DNA of 64,000 nucleotides, taken from Paenibacillus_AQ nitricinens (GTDB taxonomy: Bacteria > Bacillota > Bacilli > Paenibacillales > Paenibacillaceae). Both the position numbers and the translations under genes were made by a program. Location of the stretch: assembly GCF_052056485.1 (NCBI RefSeq), contig NZ_CP183948.1, forward strand, positions 6,200,001 to 6,264,000, in the 5' to 3' direction. Below, in pieces: positions 36,071 through 43,910 of the stretch; the first letter of the stretch is position 1, and every line of letters starts with the position of its first letter. The notes beneath the pieces were generated by a model that had not been told where the DNA came from, made no database searches, and saw only the letters and a program-made list of their open reading frames with translations.

Positions 36071-36112
36071 AAGAAAAGAACGCCCCCGCCATTTTTGCTA
36101 CAGGGACGTTCT
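36071..36112 (-). terminator. Rho-independent terminator after the secreted CuAO-N protein gene
   Basis: On the minus strand GAACGTCCC pairs with GGGGCGTTC (one G-T pair), followed by TTTTCTTT. It lies about 58 bases after the stop at 36170. Between it and the U32 start is an inverted repeat TTGATA-4-TATCAA at 36014-36029 of unknown role. Confidence 0.7.
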
Positions 36113-36169
36113 CGTCTAATTGAATTACACTCTGCTATTAGTTAGTAAAGAACTCCAAACATCCCTAAA

Positions 36170-38083
36170 CTACTCATTCCCCGTAAACCGAAACGACTGG
36201 AGCGTTTTATCCAACAAAGCTTGCTGTTCTGCAGTAGCATTGGCATCATTCAGCGTAACAGTAATCGTGTAGACCACCTCATTTTTGCCAAAAACAACTT
36301 GCTTACTGCGGAGAGGAACACCATTCTTGATTTGATGCACAGTAAGGGTCGTAGCAGGAACACCAGCAAAGGTAGACTCCACTATACTTTCAATGTGAGG
36401 ACCTTTAGGATCATTATTTTTATTCTGATAGGAATCTTTGAGCATATTTACAGCATAATCGACTGAGCCCTCAGGTTTCGAGTTGATCTGGAAACGTCCT
36501 CCGATGAACCGATACTCTACCAGTTGTGTCTCGAATACATCTTGATTGGGTGTCCATAAACGTGGAATGTCGATGGCATAGCCGTATCTTTTGGATACTT
36601 TGGTTATCGTTTTATTCTTGATTGTCTTATAATCGTCACTAGCGATTCGACCGAAGTTCTCCTTCATGTGATCAAAATCAATATCAATCGAGGATATAAT
36701 GGCTTTAAACTTGGCCTTATCTTCTTCTTGTCCAGCAGGTGTCACATATTCAAAATAATACCGATACCCGTTCTTGAGCACGAGTGCCTGATATTCTGTC
36801 GTCCAACCGTTTCCAAAATTCAGCTGTGTCTCACTTATTTGCGCAGGTACGCCGGAGATTTCAGACTTCATGCTGTCCTTAAAAACATAAGCGTCCGATA
36901 CAAAGTTTTCTTGCGTTTTTGTCTTCAACTCTTCAGCCCAGCTCTCTAGTGTAGAACCAGCAGGCGCCGATGTAATCGCCACACTCAAATGACTTCCTTG
37001 TTTGCTTTCATAATAGAAATGCTGGTCATCCTTAGTCCAAGCAGCAGGAACCTGTAGTGAGATGCCATAGTCCTCATTATAGGCTTCACTTAAGCCATTC
37101 TTTACGGTAGAGAGATCACGGATTTTGTTATCCTTAGTGTCAAAAGAGGGTCGAAAAGAGCCCAGCAATCCTGCATATTTGGCTAAGTCTTTATAATGAG
37201 TGGCTTTTTCATCGGTCAAATACATCTCGTAAAGTCTACCTTCAGCATAGATCAGCCTGCTTTCCCAGAGCGCTCCGCTGGAATCTTTACTGACCAATCG
37301 TGCATAGGGTACAGAGGCTTTCGGAAACGACTCCTGATCTAATATCAGCTCACCGCCTAACTCGACTTCCCGGACTAGTTGTTCTAATAACCCGTCTGCA
37401 TCAACAGCAACTGCCTGATCACTTGCATGAATCTCCAAATAATAAAGATTGTCCGTACTGGAGAAAGTAGCCACACTCTCATCACCACCGCTATTTCCAG
37501 CAATCAATCCAGACGGATAATTTAGTGTCCATCGAAAATAGCTGTTCCCAATTTGCGTCTTCCCCACATCGCTATCAATACCAGTATCCACTGGCACATC
37601 GCCTTCATTATCTGCAGGAACTAAGGTAATGACGAGTTCTCCACCGTTACCTTGGGAAAGAGTTGCACCCAGGATGCTGGCCACAAAACGCAGCGGCACC
37701 ATCAACACACCTGAAACCATCCGAGGAGCGGAGGTGAGTTTAACTTTAGTCGCATCCTTCCAGGCATTAATACTACCAATCATCATTAACCCTGTATGAG
37801 AGCCGTACGTTACTTTCACTATATCATTTCCTTCTAAGGAAACCTTGCTGCCAAATGTCTTTTTAAAAACCCCGAGCGGTACCATAACCGTTCCGTTCTC
37901 CATATAAGGCCGCTCGATAGTCACCTTCTTGCCATTCACCGTAGCTGAAGTACTGCCAACTTTAAGACTCAGCTGTAGCTTCTCTGTTTCTGCTGCCCGT
38001 GCGGTTTGTATCGGTAATATAAAAAATAGCAATAATAAAGCCAGCATCGCACACAATCCTTGTGTTAAAACTTTAAAGCCCAT
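36170..38083 (-). CDS. secreted protein with copper-amine-oxidase-N domain and three PsbP-like modules
   Basis: This 637-aa protein has a signal peptide (residues about 1-30, ending TARAAE). It continues with a stalk-like copper amine oxidase N-terminal domain (about 35-155), with the two typical strands MVPLGVFKKTFG and MVPLRFVASILGA. This domain is common on the surface of Paenibacillus proteins. Three related modules follow, beginning near FRWTLNYPSGL, YGISLQVPAAWTKDD and YGYAIDIPRLWTPNQ, each about 140 residues, which look like PsbP/Mog1-type folds. No enzyme motif was seen, so it may be a wall-associated binding protein. GAGGGGG lies 7 bases before the ATG. The gene follows an HtrA-like protease gene by 27 bases and is probably co-transcribed with it. 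Confidence 0.75.
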   Translation of the reverse strand: MGFKVLTQGLCAMLALLLLFFILPIQTARAAETEKLQLSLKVGSTSATVNGKKVTIERPYMENGTVMVPLGVFKKTFGSKVSLEGNDIVKVTYGSHTGLMMIGSINAWKDATKVKLTSAPRMVSGVLMVPLRFVASILGATLSQGNGGELVITLVPADNEGDVPVDTGIDSDVGKTQIGNSYFRWTLNYPSGLIAGNSGGDESVATFSSTDNLYYLEIHASDQAVAVDADGLLEQLVREVELGGELILDQESFPKASVPYARLVSKDSSGALWESRLIYAEGRLYEMYLTDEKATHYKDLAKYAGLLGSFRPSFDTKDNKIRDLSTVKNGLSEAYNEDYGISLQVPAAWTKDDQHFYYESKQGSHLSVAITSAPAGSTLESWAEELKTKTQENFVSDAYVFKDSMKSEISGVPAQISETQLNFGNGWTTEYQALVLKNGYRYYFEYVTPAGQEEDKAKFKAIISSIDIDFDHMKENFGRIASDDYKTIKNKTITKVSKRYGYAIDIPRLWTPNQDVFETQLVEYRFIGGRFQINSKPEGSVDYAVNMLKDSYQNKNNDPKGPHIESIVESTFAGVPATTLTVHQIKNGVPLRSKQVVFGKNEVVYTITVTLNDANATAEQQALLDKTLQSFRFTGNE

Positions 38084-38110
38084 TTACCGTCCCCCTCACA
38101 AGTTTCCTGA

Positions 38111-39241
38111 TCACTCTTCCGTATGCTCGTCCCCATCTGTTCCAGAACTGTCTTCACTTAACAGGGGATCACCCTGAGTGAGCACGACCTTTCGGACGAC
38201 AATATCCCCATCACTTTGCATAACCAATCGTACCGTCTTACCCGGAGAATAGCTTTTGAACAATTCATTAATATCAACTAGTGAGACCACACGGTGGCCG
38301 TCAATGCTGTACAAGACATCGTCTTCGGCAACACCCGCCTTGCGTGCTTCAGCAGATATCACTTTTGTTACGGTAAGTGGATCAAGCGTTGGCAAGCCCA
38401 CAATCGAGGACCAACTCGGCTCTAACTCCAGTCCAAGACTCGGGTGTTTTACTTCACCGTACTTAAAAAGCTGGTTCATAATATACTGCACGGTATCCGC
38501 CGGTATAGAGAAGCCCATATTCTCCACACCCACCGCTGAGTATTTCAGGCTGTTTATTCCCAGCACTTCGCCCTTCATATTCACTAGCGGGCCTCCGCTA
38601 TTTCCGGGATTAATCGCTGTATCACTTTGGATCAGGCGATAAGCCGCAGCTACTTCACGGTTAAGGCCACTTATAACCCCTACCGTCGCTGAATTCCTTA
38701 GAGAAAAGCTAATCGGTGTTCCGATGGCCACTACCTTCTCACCAACAACGGTTTTACCGGTCGATGGAATAAACTTTGCAGGTTTAAGGGAGGTTGCATT
38801 GATTTTGATCAGGGCCAGATCACTAACTTCATCTAGATATGTTTCTTTAATGCTGTAGGTTTTGGAGTCTGACGTCACTACCAAGGCATTCTGCAGATCC
38901 TTGATGACATGTGCATTGGTTACGATCCATCCGTTCGACTTCACAATAATGCCAGAGCCATGCGTCAGATTGTACCGATCATCCGGTCCGCTATTCCCGC
39001 CACTATCGTCTTTGCCGATAATGCCCACTACGGAGGGGGTGATACTTCTAATAATCCCTGGGACAGGGTCTTCAGCTGCTGTAGAATTTTTGATTTTGTT
39101 TTTCTGGGTTGTCGTCGACGTGCTAACCTTCTTAGTCGTACTACCAAACGCATAAACCGACTCACTCCATACTCCTGACAGCAACACACCACATAACAGC
39201 AGGCCCAATCCTTTCTTCACCAGCTTCTCCCCAATCCTCAT
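38111..39241 (-). CDS. secreted or membrane-anchored trypsin-like serine protease with PDZ domain (HtrA/DegP family)
   Basis: This 376-aa exported protease would act on misfolded or surface proteins. An N-terminal hydrophobic segment (about 8-30, ending SVYAFG) is a signal peptide or anchor. The catalytic triad is clear: His in WIVTNAHVIK, Asp in EVSDLALIKI, Ser in INPGNSGGPLVN. After the protease domain a PDZ domain (about 265-355) includes RKAGVAEDDVLYSIDGHRV. The last residues are acidic. The linker before the protease is rich in T, S and K. ATG at 39241 has GAAGG close upstream (weak spacing); an in-frame TTG lies just before it. It shares a transcript with the CuAO-N protein, which could be a partner or substrate. 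Confidence 0.9.
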   Translation of the reverse strand: MRIGEKLVKKGLGLLLCGVLLSGVWSESVYAFGSTTKKVSTSTTTQKNKIKNSTAAEDPVPGIIRSITPSVVGIIGKDDSGGNSGPDDRYNLTHGSGIIVKSNGWIVTNAHVIKDLQNALVVTSDSKTYSIKETYLDEVSDLALIKINATSLKPAKFIPSTGKTVVGEKVVAIGTPISFSLRNSATVGVISGLNREVAAAYRLIQSDTAINPGNSGGPLVNMKGEVLGINSLKYSAVGVENMGFSIPADTVQYIMNQLFKYGEVKHPSLGLELEPSWSSIVGLPTLDPLTVTKVISAEARKAGVAEDDVLYSIDGHRVVSLVDINELFKSYSPGKTVRLVMQSDGDIVVRKVVLTQGDPLLSEDSSGTDGDEHTEE

Positions 39242-39297
39242 CAACCTTCACCAGACCCTCTCTCTGCACATGGATAAATTTTACATTATATAATTTG

Positions 39298-39342
39298 AAA
39301 AAAGACACCTTCAATGCGCCCACGGCGTTAAAGGAGTCTTTT
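39298..39342 (-). terminator. Rho-independent terminator after the DUF2759 gene
   Basis: On the minus strand AAAGAC...GTCTTT, with inner CCTT/AAGG and ACGCC/GGCGC pairings around a 3-base loop, ends in TTTTTT. It lies between the DUF2759 gene and the protease gene. Confidence 0.75.
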
Positions 39343-39372
39343 GGTGCAAAGCTGTTCAATTTAATTCTTTCG

Positions 39373-39582
39373 TTAACTTAACCAATGCATCACCATGGCA
39401 TAGTCAGAGATTATAAAAACCAACAAACTAACCGCTCCGAAAGCAATGGCGAACTTGTTCTTCTGGGGAGCTCTCAGTAACCGAACGACTCCAACCAAAA
39501 TTAGGATCGTGAATAAAATCATAAAAACATCAAAGGTATGAAATTTAGACGGTCCTTGCGCGGCAACTTCTGCAAGTAGCAT
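39373..39582 (-). CDS. small membrane protein, DUF2759 family
   Basis: This 69-aa protein has two membrane segments (about 18-38 and 47-66). The pattern FHTFDVFMILFTILILVGVVRLL followed by NKFAIAFGAVSLLVF fits the DUF2759 family found in Bacilli, whose function is unknown. A near-perfect ribosome site GAGGAGG lies 7 bases before the ATG. It seems to be a single-gene transcript with its own terminator. Confidence 0.75.
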   Translation of the reverse strand: MLLAEVAAQGPSKFHTFDVFMILFTILILVGVVRLLRAPQKNKFAIAFGAVSLLVFIISDYAMVMHWLS

Positions 39583-39847
39583 TACCTTACCTCCTCAAAA
39601 ATGTTGTCAAGCAAGATCCAGTATTCCCCATATCCTCTTCTATGTTATCGCTACCATTTGGGCGATGCAATAGGTTTTGTAGAAAAATTATGTATTTGTC
39701 GCAAAAAATATATTTTATCCCTGCAAAATCCGCAAAAATGATGATATTAGTCACTGACGTTTAGCTTTCGATCAAAAAAAATACGTGAATCTAACCAGAG
39801 ATAGCTTGCGTCGTGAAGGTTCAAAGAGGAAACCAGTTAGTGCTTTA

Positions 39848-39888
39848 AAGGTACTTTTTTGAAGGTGCTTTTTTGAAGGTACTTTTTA
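39848..39888. repeat. 14-bp tandem repeat, about three copies
   Basis: The unit AAGGTACTTTTTTG is repeated in direct head-to-tail order at 39848, 39862 (one base changed) and 39876 (last bases altered). It lies in a non-coding interval. Confidence 0.85.
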
Positions 39889-39974
39889 AAGTACTGAGGA
39901 ATCAATTTGGAGTTCAGTTTAAAATTCAGAGATAGAACTTCACACTTGCGTTCAAATCTTACGTTTTTCAAGAA

Positions 39975-40157
39975 TTAGGGAAACCCTCCCTAAAATCGTA
40001 CGATTATCAGATCAATTTGAGGTTTTTAGGGAATTTCTCCTTAAAAATCATTAGAAATCCTGCTAAATGATTTTAACTTCCTGATAATTAGGGAGTTTTT
40101 ACCGGGTTTCATCTTTTATGATCTAGAAACTCAGATTTTTAGGGAGGTTTTCCCTAA
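39975..40157. repeat. array of four 19-bp inverted repeats spaced 51, 62 and 51 bp
   Basis: Units start at 39975, 40026, 40088 and 40139 and follow the form TTAGGGA-N5-TCCCTAA. The first and fourth are perfect inverted repeats (for example TTAGGGAGGTTTTCCCTAA). The second has one mismatch and the third is degenerate on its right arm. Intervening sequences are different but contain their own small palindromes. The same family is found at 47880-48011. Confidence 0.8.
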
Positions 40158-40475
40158 TCTAATAAAACATTCGTTTGATAGAGTTAAGTCTATAACAATT
40201 AGTTATTAATTTTTCAAGGAACCATTGCGCCTATTGCATCCTATTACCCATTAAGCATACCAATAGCAACAGCATACTACTCATTAAATCTTACGACGGA
40301 CATGCCCTACTTATGCCTATCTCATCTATGATTTTGTTTTCTTTTTATAGGAGTCATATAACGTTTACTAGAACACTCACATCAGAACGGATAATGGCTC
40401 TAATTTACAGGTGACTACTAGCATTTTACCTATCAATTGTTTTCACAAAATAATGATTTCGGACGGACAACAAAC

Positions 40476-40508
40476 AAAAAGGTCACGGCAAATTGCCGTG
40501 ACCTTTTT
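40476..40508. terminator. strong terminator after uvrA
   Basis: AAAAAGGTCACGGCA pairs perfectly with TGCCGTGACCTTTTT around a 3-base loop. It lies 34 bases after the uvrA stop and can work in both directions. Confidence 0.9.
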
Positions 40509-40542
40509 CATTTAGTAGTTATACTATCCAGCTATTTATAGC

Positions 40543-43416
40543 TTAGATGGTTTCTGCCGTCTCAAGCATAAGGGCTTTGGTACGCTCTGTATCACGAATC
40601 AGAACCGGCTTCAGATACTTACCTGTGTAAGACTCCGTAACGGTAATGAGCTTCTCTGGTGTTCCTGTTGCCAGCACAGTTCCGCCGCCACTGCCGCCCT
40701 CTGGTCCCATATCGATGAGATAGTCCGCGGTTTTAATAACGTCCAAATTATGCTCAATGACGAGAACTGATTCTCCGGAATCCACCAAGCGATGCAACAC
40801 TTCTAGTAAACGACCAATGTCATCCACATGCAGACCTGTTGTCGGCTCATCCAAAATATAAAGGGTCTTTCCGGTACTACGGCGGTATAGCTCGGAAGCC
40901 AATTTCACGCGCTGCGCTTCACCACCGGATAATGTGGTACCTGGCTGACCAATCTTGATGTAACCAAGACCAACATCCATCAGTGTTTGCATTTTACGAT
41001 GGATACGAGGGATATTCACAAAGAATTCTGTAGCATCCTCTACCGTCATCTCCAGTACATCAGAGATGTTTTTCCCTTTATACTTCACTTCCAGAGTTTC
41101 CCGGTTATAACGCTTGCCCTTACATACTTCGCAAGGAACATAGACATCCGGCAAGAAGTGCATCTCAATCTTGATAATTCCGTCCCCGCGGCAAGCTTCA
41201 CAGCGTCCGCCTTTTACGTTAAAGCTAAAGCGTCCCTTTTGGAACCCGCGTACCTTTGCCTCATTCGTCTTCGAGAACAGATCACGAATGTCGTCAAATA
41301 CACCCGTATAGGTTGCTGGGTTAGAACGTGGTGTACGCCCGATTGGTGATTGGTCGATTTCAATTACTTTATCGAGATTTTCCAAGCCGCGAATTTCTTT
41401 GTGCTGACCCGGACGTACCTTCACAGCCTTATTCAGTTGCCGTGCCAAGCTCTTATAAAGAATCTCGTTAATAAGCGACGATTTACCGGAACCAGAAACA
41501 CCTGTCACCGCTGTAAACACACCTAATGGAATCTTCACATTCACATTTTTCAGGTTATTCTCCTTAGCCCCACGGATTTCTATCCATCGATCATCAGTAG
41601 CACGACGCTTAGCGGTTACCGGAATAAATTTACGACCACTTAAATAATCACCCGTTAAGGAATTCGGATCCTTCATAATTTCTTCCGGTGTTCCTTGCGC
41701 CATAACTTGTCCACCGTGGATACCCGCACCCGGTCCGATATCAATAATATAATCCGCTGCCATCATCGTGTCTTCATCATGCTCAACAACAATCAGCGTA
41801 TTCCCTAAGTCACGCATATGCGCAAGGGTCGAGATGAGGCGATCATTATCCCGCTGATGCAGGCCAATACTTGGCTCATCCAGAATGTACAACACACCCA
41901 TCAAGCTCGAACCAATCTGAGTGGCCAACCGGATACGCTGTGCTTCCCCACCAGACAGTGAGCCTGCTGCACGGCTAAGCGTCAAATAGTCCAAGCCTAC
42001 ATTTACAAGGAATCCAAGCCGATTACAAATCTCTTTTAAAATGAGATTGGCGATGGCTGTTTCTTTTTCGCTCAATTTTATCTCTTCAAACCAATGCTGA
42101 CAGTCACCAATCGAGAGATCGGTAATGTCCGAAATATTTTGTTCGTTGATCGTCACCGCCAAAATTTCTTTCTTCAGACGCTTGCCTTTACATACATGAC
42201 AAGGCTTTGCACTCATGAATCCTTCGATAAATTCACGAATACCATCCGAAGCAGTTTCACGATAACGCCGCTCAAGGTTAGGAATAATCCCTTCAAAAGC
42301 AACCATCGCATCTTTCTTTTGTCCAAAATCATTCTCATATTTGAAGCGAACCTTCTCACTGCCTGTACCATTTAGTAGTTTGTTCATATGATCAGGTGTT
42401 AAACTGCTCACTGGAACGTTCTGTGGAATATTAAAGTGTTCACACACGGATTTCAAAAATTGCGGATAGTAATTGGAGGTACTTCCTGTCCAAGCTAAAA
42501 AAGCGCCCTCTTCAATGGATTTCTCAGCATCAGGAATAAGCAGGTCTGGATCGACCACCATCTTTATGCCAAGTCCATCGCACTCTGTGCAGGCTCCGAA
42601 TGGACTGTTGAAAGAGAACATCCGTGGTGCCAACTCTTCAATACTAAAACCACAAATCGGACAAGCGAAGTTAGAGCTGAACAGCAGCTCTTCCTGACCG
42701 ATGATATCCACAAGGATTTTACCGCCCGAAAGTTTAAGTGCCGTCTCCAGTGAATCCGTCAGCCGGGTCTCCACATCGTCTTTAACGACGATTCGGTCTA
42801 CAACAACTTCTATAGTGTGTTTTTTATTCTTCTCAAGTTCAATATCCTCAGACAGATCTCTTAGCTCACCGTCCACACGCACACGTACGAACCCTTGCTT
42901 AGAAATGTCTGTGAAGAGTCCTTTGTGTTCCCCTTTACGTCCTGAAATAATAGGCGCTAGGATTTGCAAACGAGTCTTCTCTGGATACTGCATAATCCGG
43001 TCTACCATTTGTTCAACGGTCTGGGAAGTAATCTCAATTCCATGTTCTGGACAATGAGGGTGACCGATCCGTGCGAAAAGCAGCCGTAAATAGTCATAGA
43101 TCTCAGTTACCGTACCTACTGTGGAACGAGGGTTGCGACTTGTTGTCTTCTGATCAATAGAGATTGCCGGGGATAATCCGTCTATCGAATCCACATCCGG
43201 CTTCTCCATTTGCCCCAAGAACTGACGAGCATAAGCGGACAAAGATTCAACATAACGCCGCTGTCCTTCAGCATAAATCGTATCAAATGCAAGCGACGAT
43301 TTACCTGAGCCGCTCAGTCCCGTCAGCACGACGAAACGGTCACGTGGAATCGTCACATCGATGTTTTTGAGATTGTGCGCCCTCGCGCCTTTAATTACAA
43401 TATTTTCGTTCGCCAA
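40543..43416 (-). CDS. uvrA: excinuclease ABC subunit UvrA
   Basis: UvrA is the damage-sensing ATPase of nucleotide excision repair and loads UvrB. The 957-aa protein has two ABC modules: Walker A TGLSGSGKSSLAFDTIY near residue 31 and TGVSGSGKSSLINEILY near 640; signatures LSGGEAQRIRLATQIGS and LSGGEAQRVKLASEL; Walker B LYILDEPSIGLHQRD and LYILDEPTTGLH. Zinc modules CPICGF...CTEC and CEACRGDG...CEVCKG are complete. The length is normal. GGAG-type site precedes the ATG at 43416. It lies downstream of uvrB on the same strand with 494 bases between them, filled with repeats and a terminator, so the two are probably separate transcripts here. Confidence 0.98.
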   Translation of the reverse strand: MANENIVIKGARAHNLKNIDVTIPRDRFVVLTGLSGSGKSSLAFDTIYAEGQRRYVESLSAYARQFLGQMEKPDVDSIDGLSPAISIDQKTTSRNPRSTVGTVTEIYDYLRLLFARIGHPHCPEHGIEITSQTVEQMVDRIMQYPEKTRLQILAPIISGRKGEHKGLFTDISKQGFVRVRVDGELRDLSEDIELEKNKKHTIEVVVDRIVVKDDVETRLTDSLETALKLSGGKILVDIIGQEELLFSSNFACPICGFSIEELAPRMFSFNSPFGACTECDGLGIKMVVDPDLLIPDAEKSIEEGAFLAWTGSTSNYYPQFLKSVCEHFNIPQNVPVSSLTPDHMNKLLNGTGSEKVRFKYENDFGQKKDAMVAFEGIIPNLERRYRETASDGIREFIEGFMSAKPCHVCKGKRLKKEILAVTINEQNISDITDLSIGDCQHWFEEIKLSEKETAIANLILKEICNRLGFLVNVGLDYLTLSRAAGSLSGGEAQRIRLATQIGSSLMGVLYILDEPSIGLHQRDNDRLISTLAHMRDLGNTLIVVEHDEDTMMAADYIIDIGPGAGIHGGQVMAQGTPEEIMKDPNSLTGDYLSGRKFIPVTAKRRATDDRWIEIRGAKENNLKNVNVKIPLGVFTAVTGVSGSGKSSLINEILYKSLARQLNKAVKVRPGQHKEIRGLENLDKVIEIDQSPIGRTPRSNPATYTGVFDDIRDLFSKTNEAKVRGFQKGRFSFNVKGGRCEACRGDGIIKIEMHFLPDVYVPCEVCKGKRYNRETLEVKYKGKNISDVLEMTVEDATEFFVNIPRIHRKMQTLMDVGLGYIKIGQPGTTLSGGEAQRVKLASELYRRSTGKTLYILDEPTTGLHVDDIGRLLEVLHRLVDSGESVLVIEHNLDVIKTADYLIDMGPEGGSGGGTVLATGTPEKLITVTESYTGKYLKPVLIRDTERTKALMLETAETI

Positions 43417-43487
43417 CGGAACCTCTCCTTAATGAATCAAATATCAACAAATATCAAATATCAAAGCTTTATCAAAAGCGTTTTCGA

Positions 43488-43530
43488 TCCCTCCCAAACC
43501 CTCCCTTCCAAGGGAGGGCCCCAAGGGTTG
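43488..43530. repeat. GC-rich inverted repeat upstream of uvrA
   Basis: CCCTCCCTTCC is followed at once by AAGGGAGGG, giving a strong hairpin in an otherwise non-coding 494-base gap (43417-43910). A flanking CCCTCCC and CCCCAAGGGTTG extend the potential structure. The role is unknown; it is upstream of the uvrA start on the minus strand. Confidence 0.5.
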
Positions 43531-43697
43531 CACCCTCTGGACACCCGCATTTATTGGCGAAGGAGGTTGGTAGGACGGGACTTAGTGACAGTGCTGCTTG
43601 GAGCGCTTATTCCTACGGGACCGCTTGGACGTTAGGCGCACACTAGCTAAGTGCGGGAAGTGCAAGATTACCGCAACTGCTATAACGTTGCAGGGCG

Positions 43698-43830
43698 CTG
43701 TCCCTGCGGGATACGCGTAAGTGCTAAGAGCATTGCGGAGCACTCTCCCTACGTAATACACGTAAGTGCTAAGCTGTCCCTGCGGGATGCGCTAACTACA
43801 TACAGCACTGTCCCTACGGGATGCGTGTCC
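43698..43830. repeat. cluster of about four palindromic repeats between uvrA and uvrB
   Basis: Units begin at 43698, 43743, 43774 and 43808 with C-T-G/C-TCCCTRCGGGA or a variant. TCCCTGCGGGA is a short inverted repeat. The first two units continue with the shared ACGCGTAAGTGCTAAG-type tail (one base changed). The rest of the gap upstream of them (43531-43690) has related but weaker fragments and no gene. Confidence 0.65.
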
Positions 43831-43842
43831 ATCTATTTATTC

Positions 43843-43870
43843 AAAAAGAACGGCCTGGACAGCACCGTTC
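43843..43870 (-). terminator. Rho-independent terminator after uvrB
   Basis: On the minus strand GAACGG and CCGTTC form a stem around an 11-base loop, followed by TTTTTG. It lies 41 bases after the uvrB stop. Confidence 0.75.
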
Positions 43871-43910
43871 ATTTACATATTTTAAATATCGGTGATGCAT
43901 TTAAGGTTTA

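Larger units (their letters stand above)
39583..40475. other. long non-coding AT-rich interval with repeats
   Basis: About 890 bases without a believable gene lie between DUF2759 and the uvrA terminator. It contains a 14-bp tandem repeat (39848-39888) and an array of four 19-bp inverted repeats (39975-40157), listed separately. The remaining sequence (40160-40475) is AT-rich and shows no clear promoter, RNA or coding signal. Confidence 0.7.

Noticed and set aside
39162..39359. 65-codon open frame on the minus strand at the start of the protease gene
   Set aside because: It overlaps the protease signal-peptide region and a terminator in another frame, and its composition is not protein-like.
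39975..40157. CRISPR array
   Set aside because: Repeats are only 19 bp, differ between copies, are themselves palindromic with two different spacings, and no cas gene is in the window.
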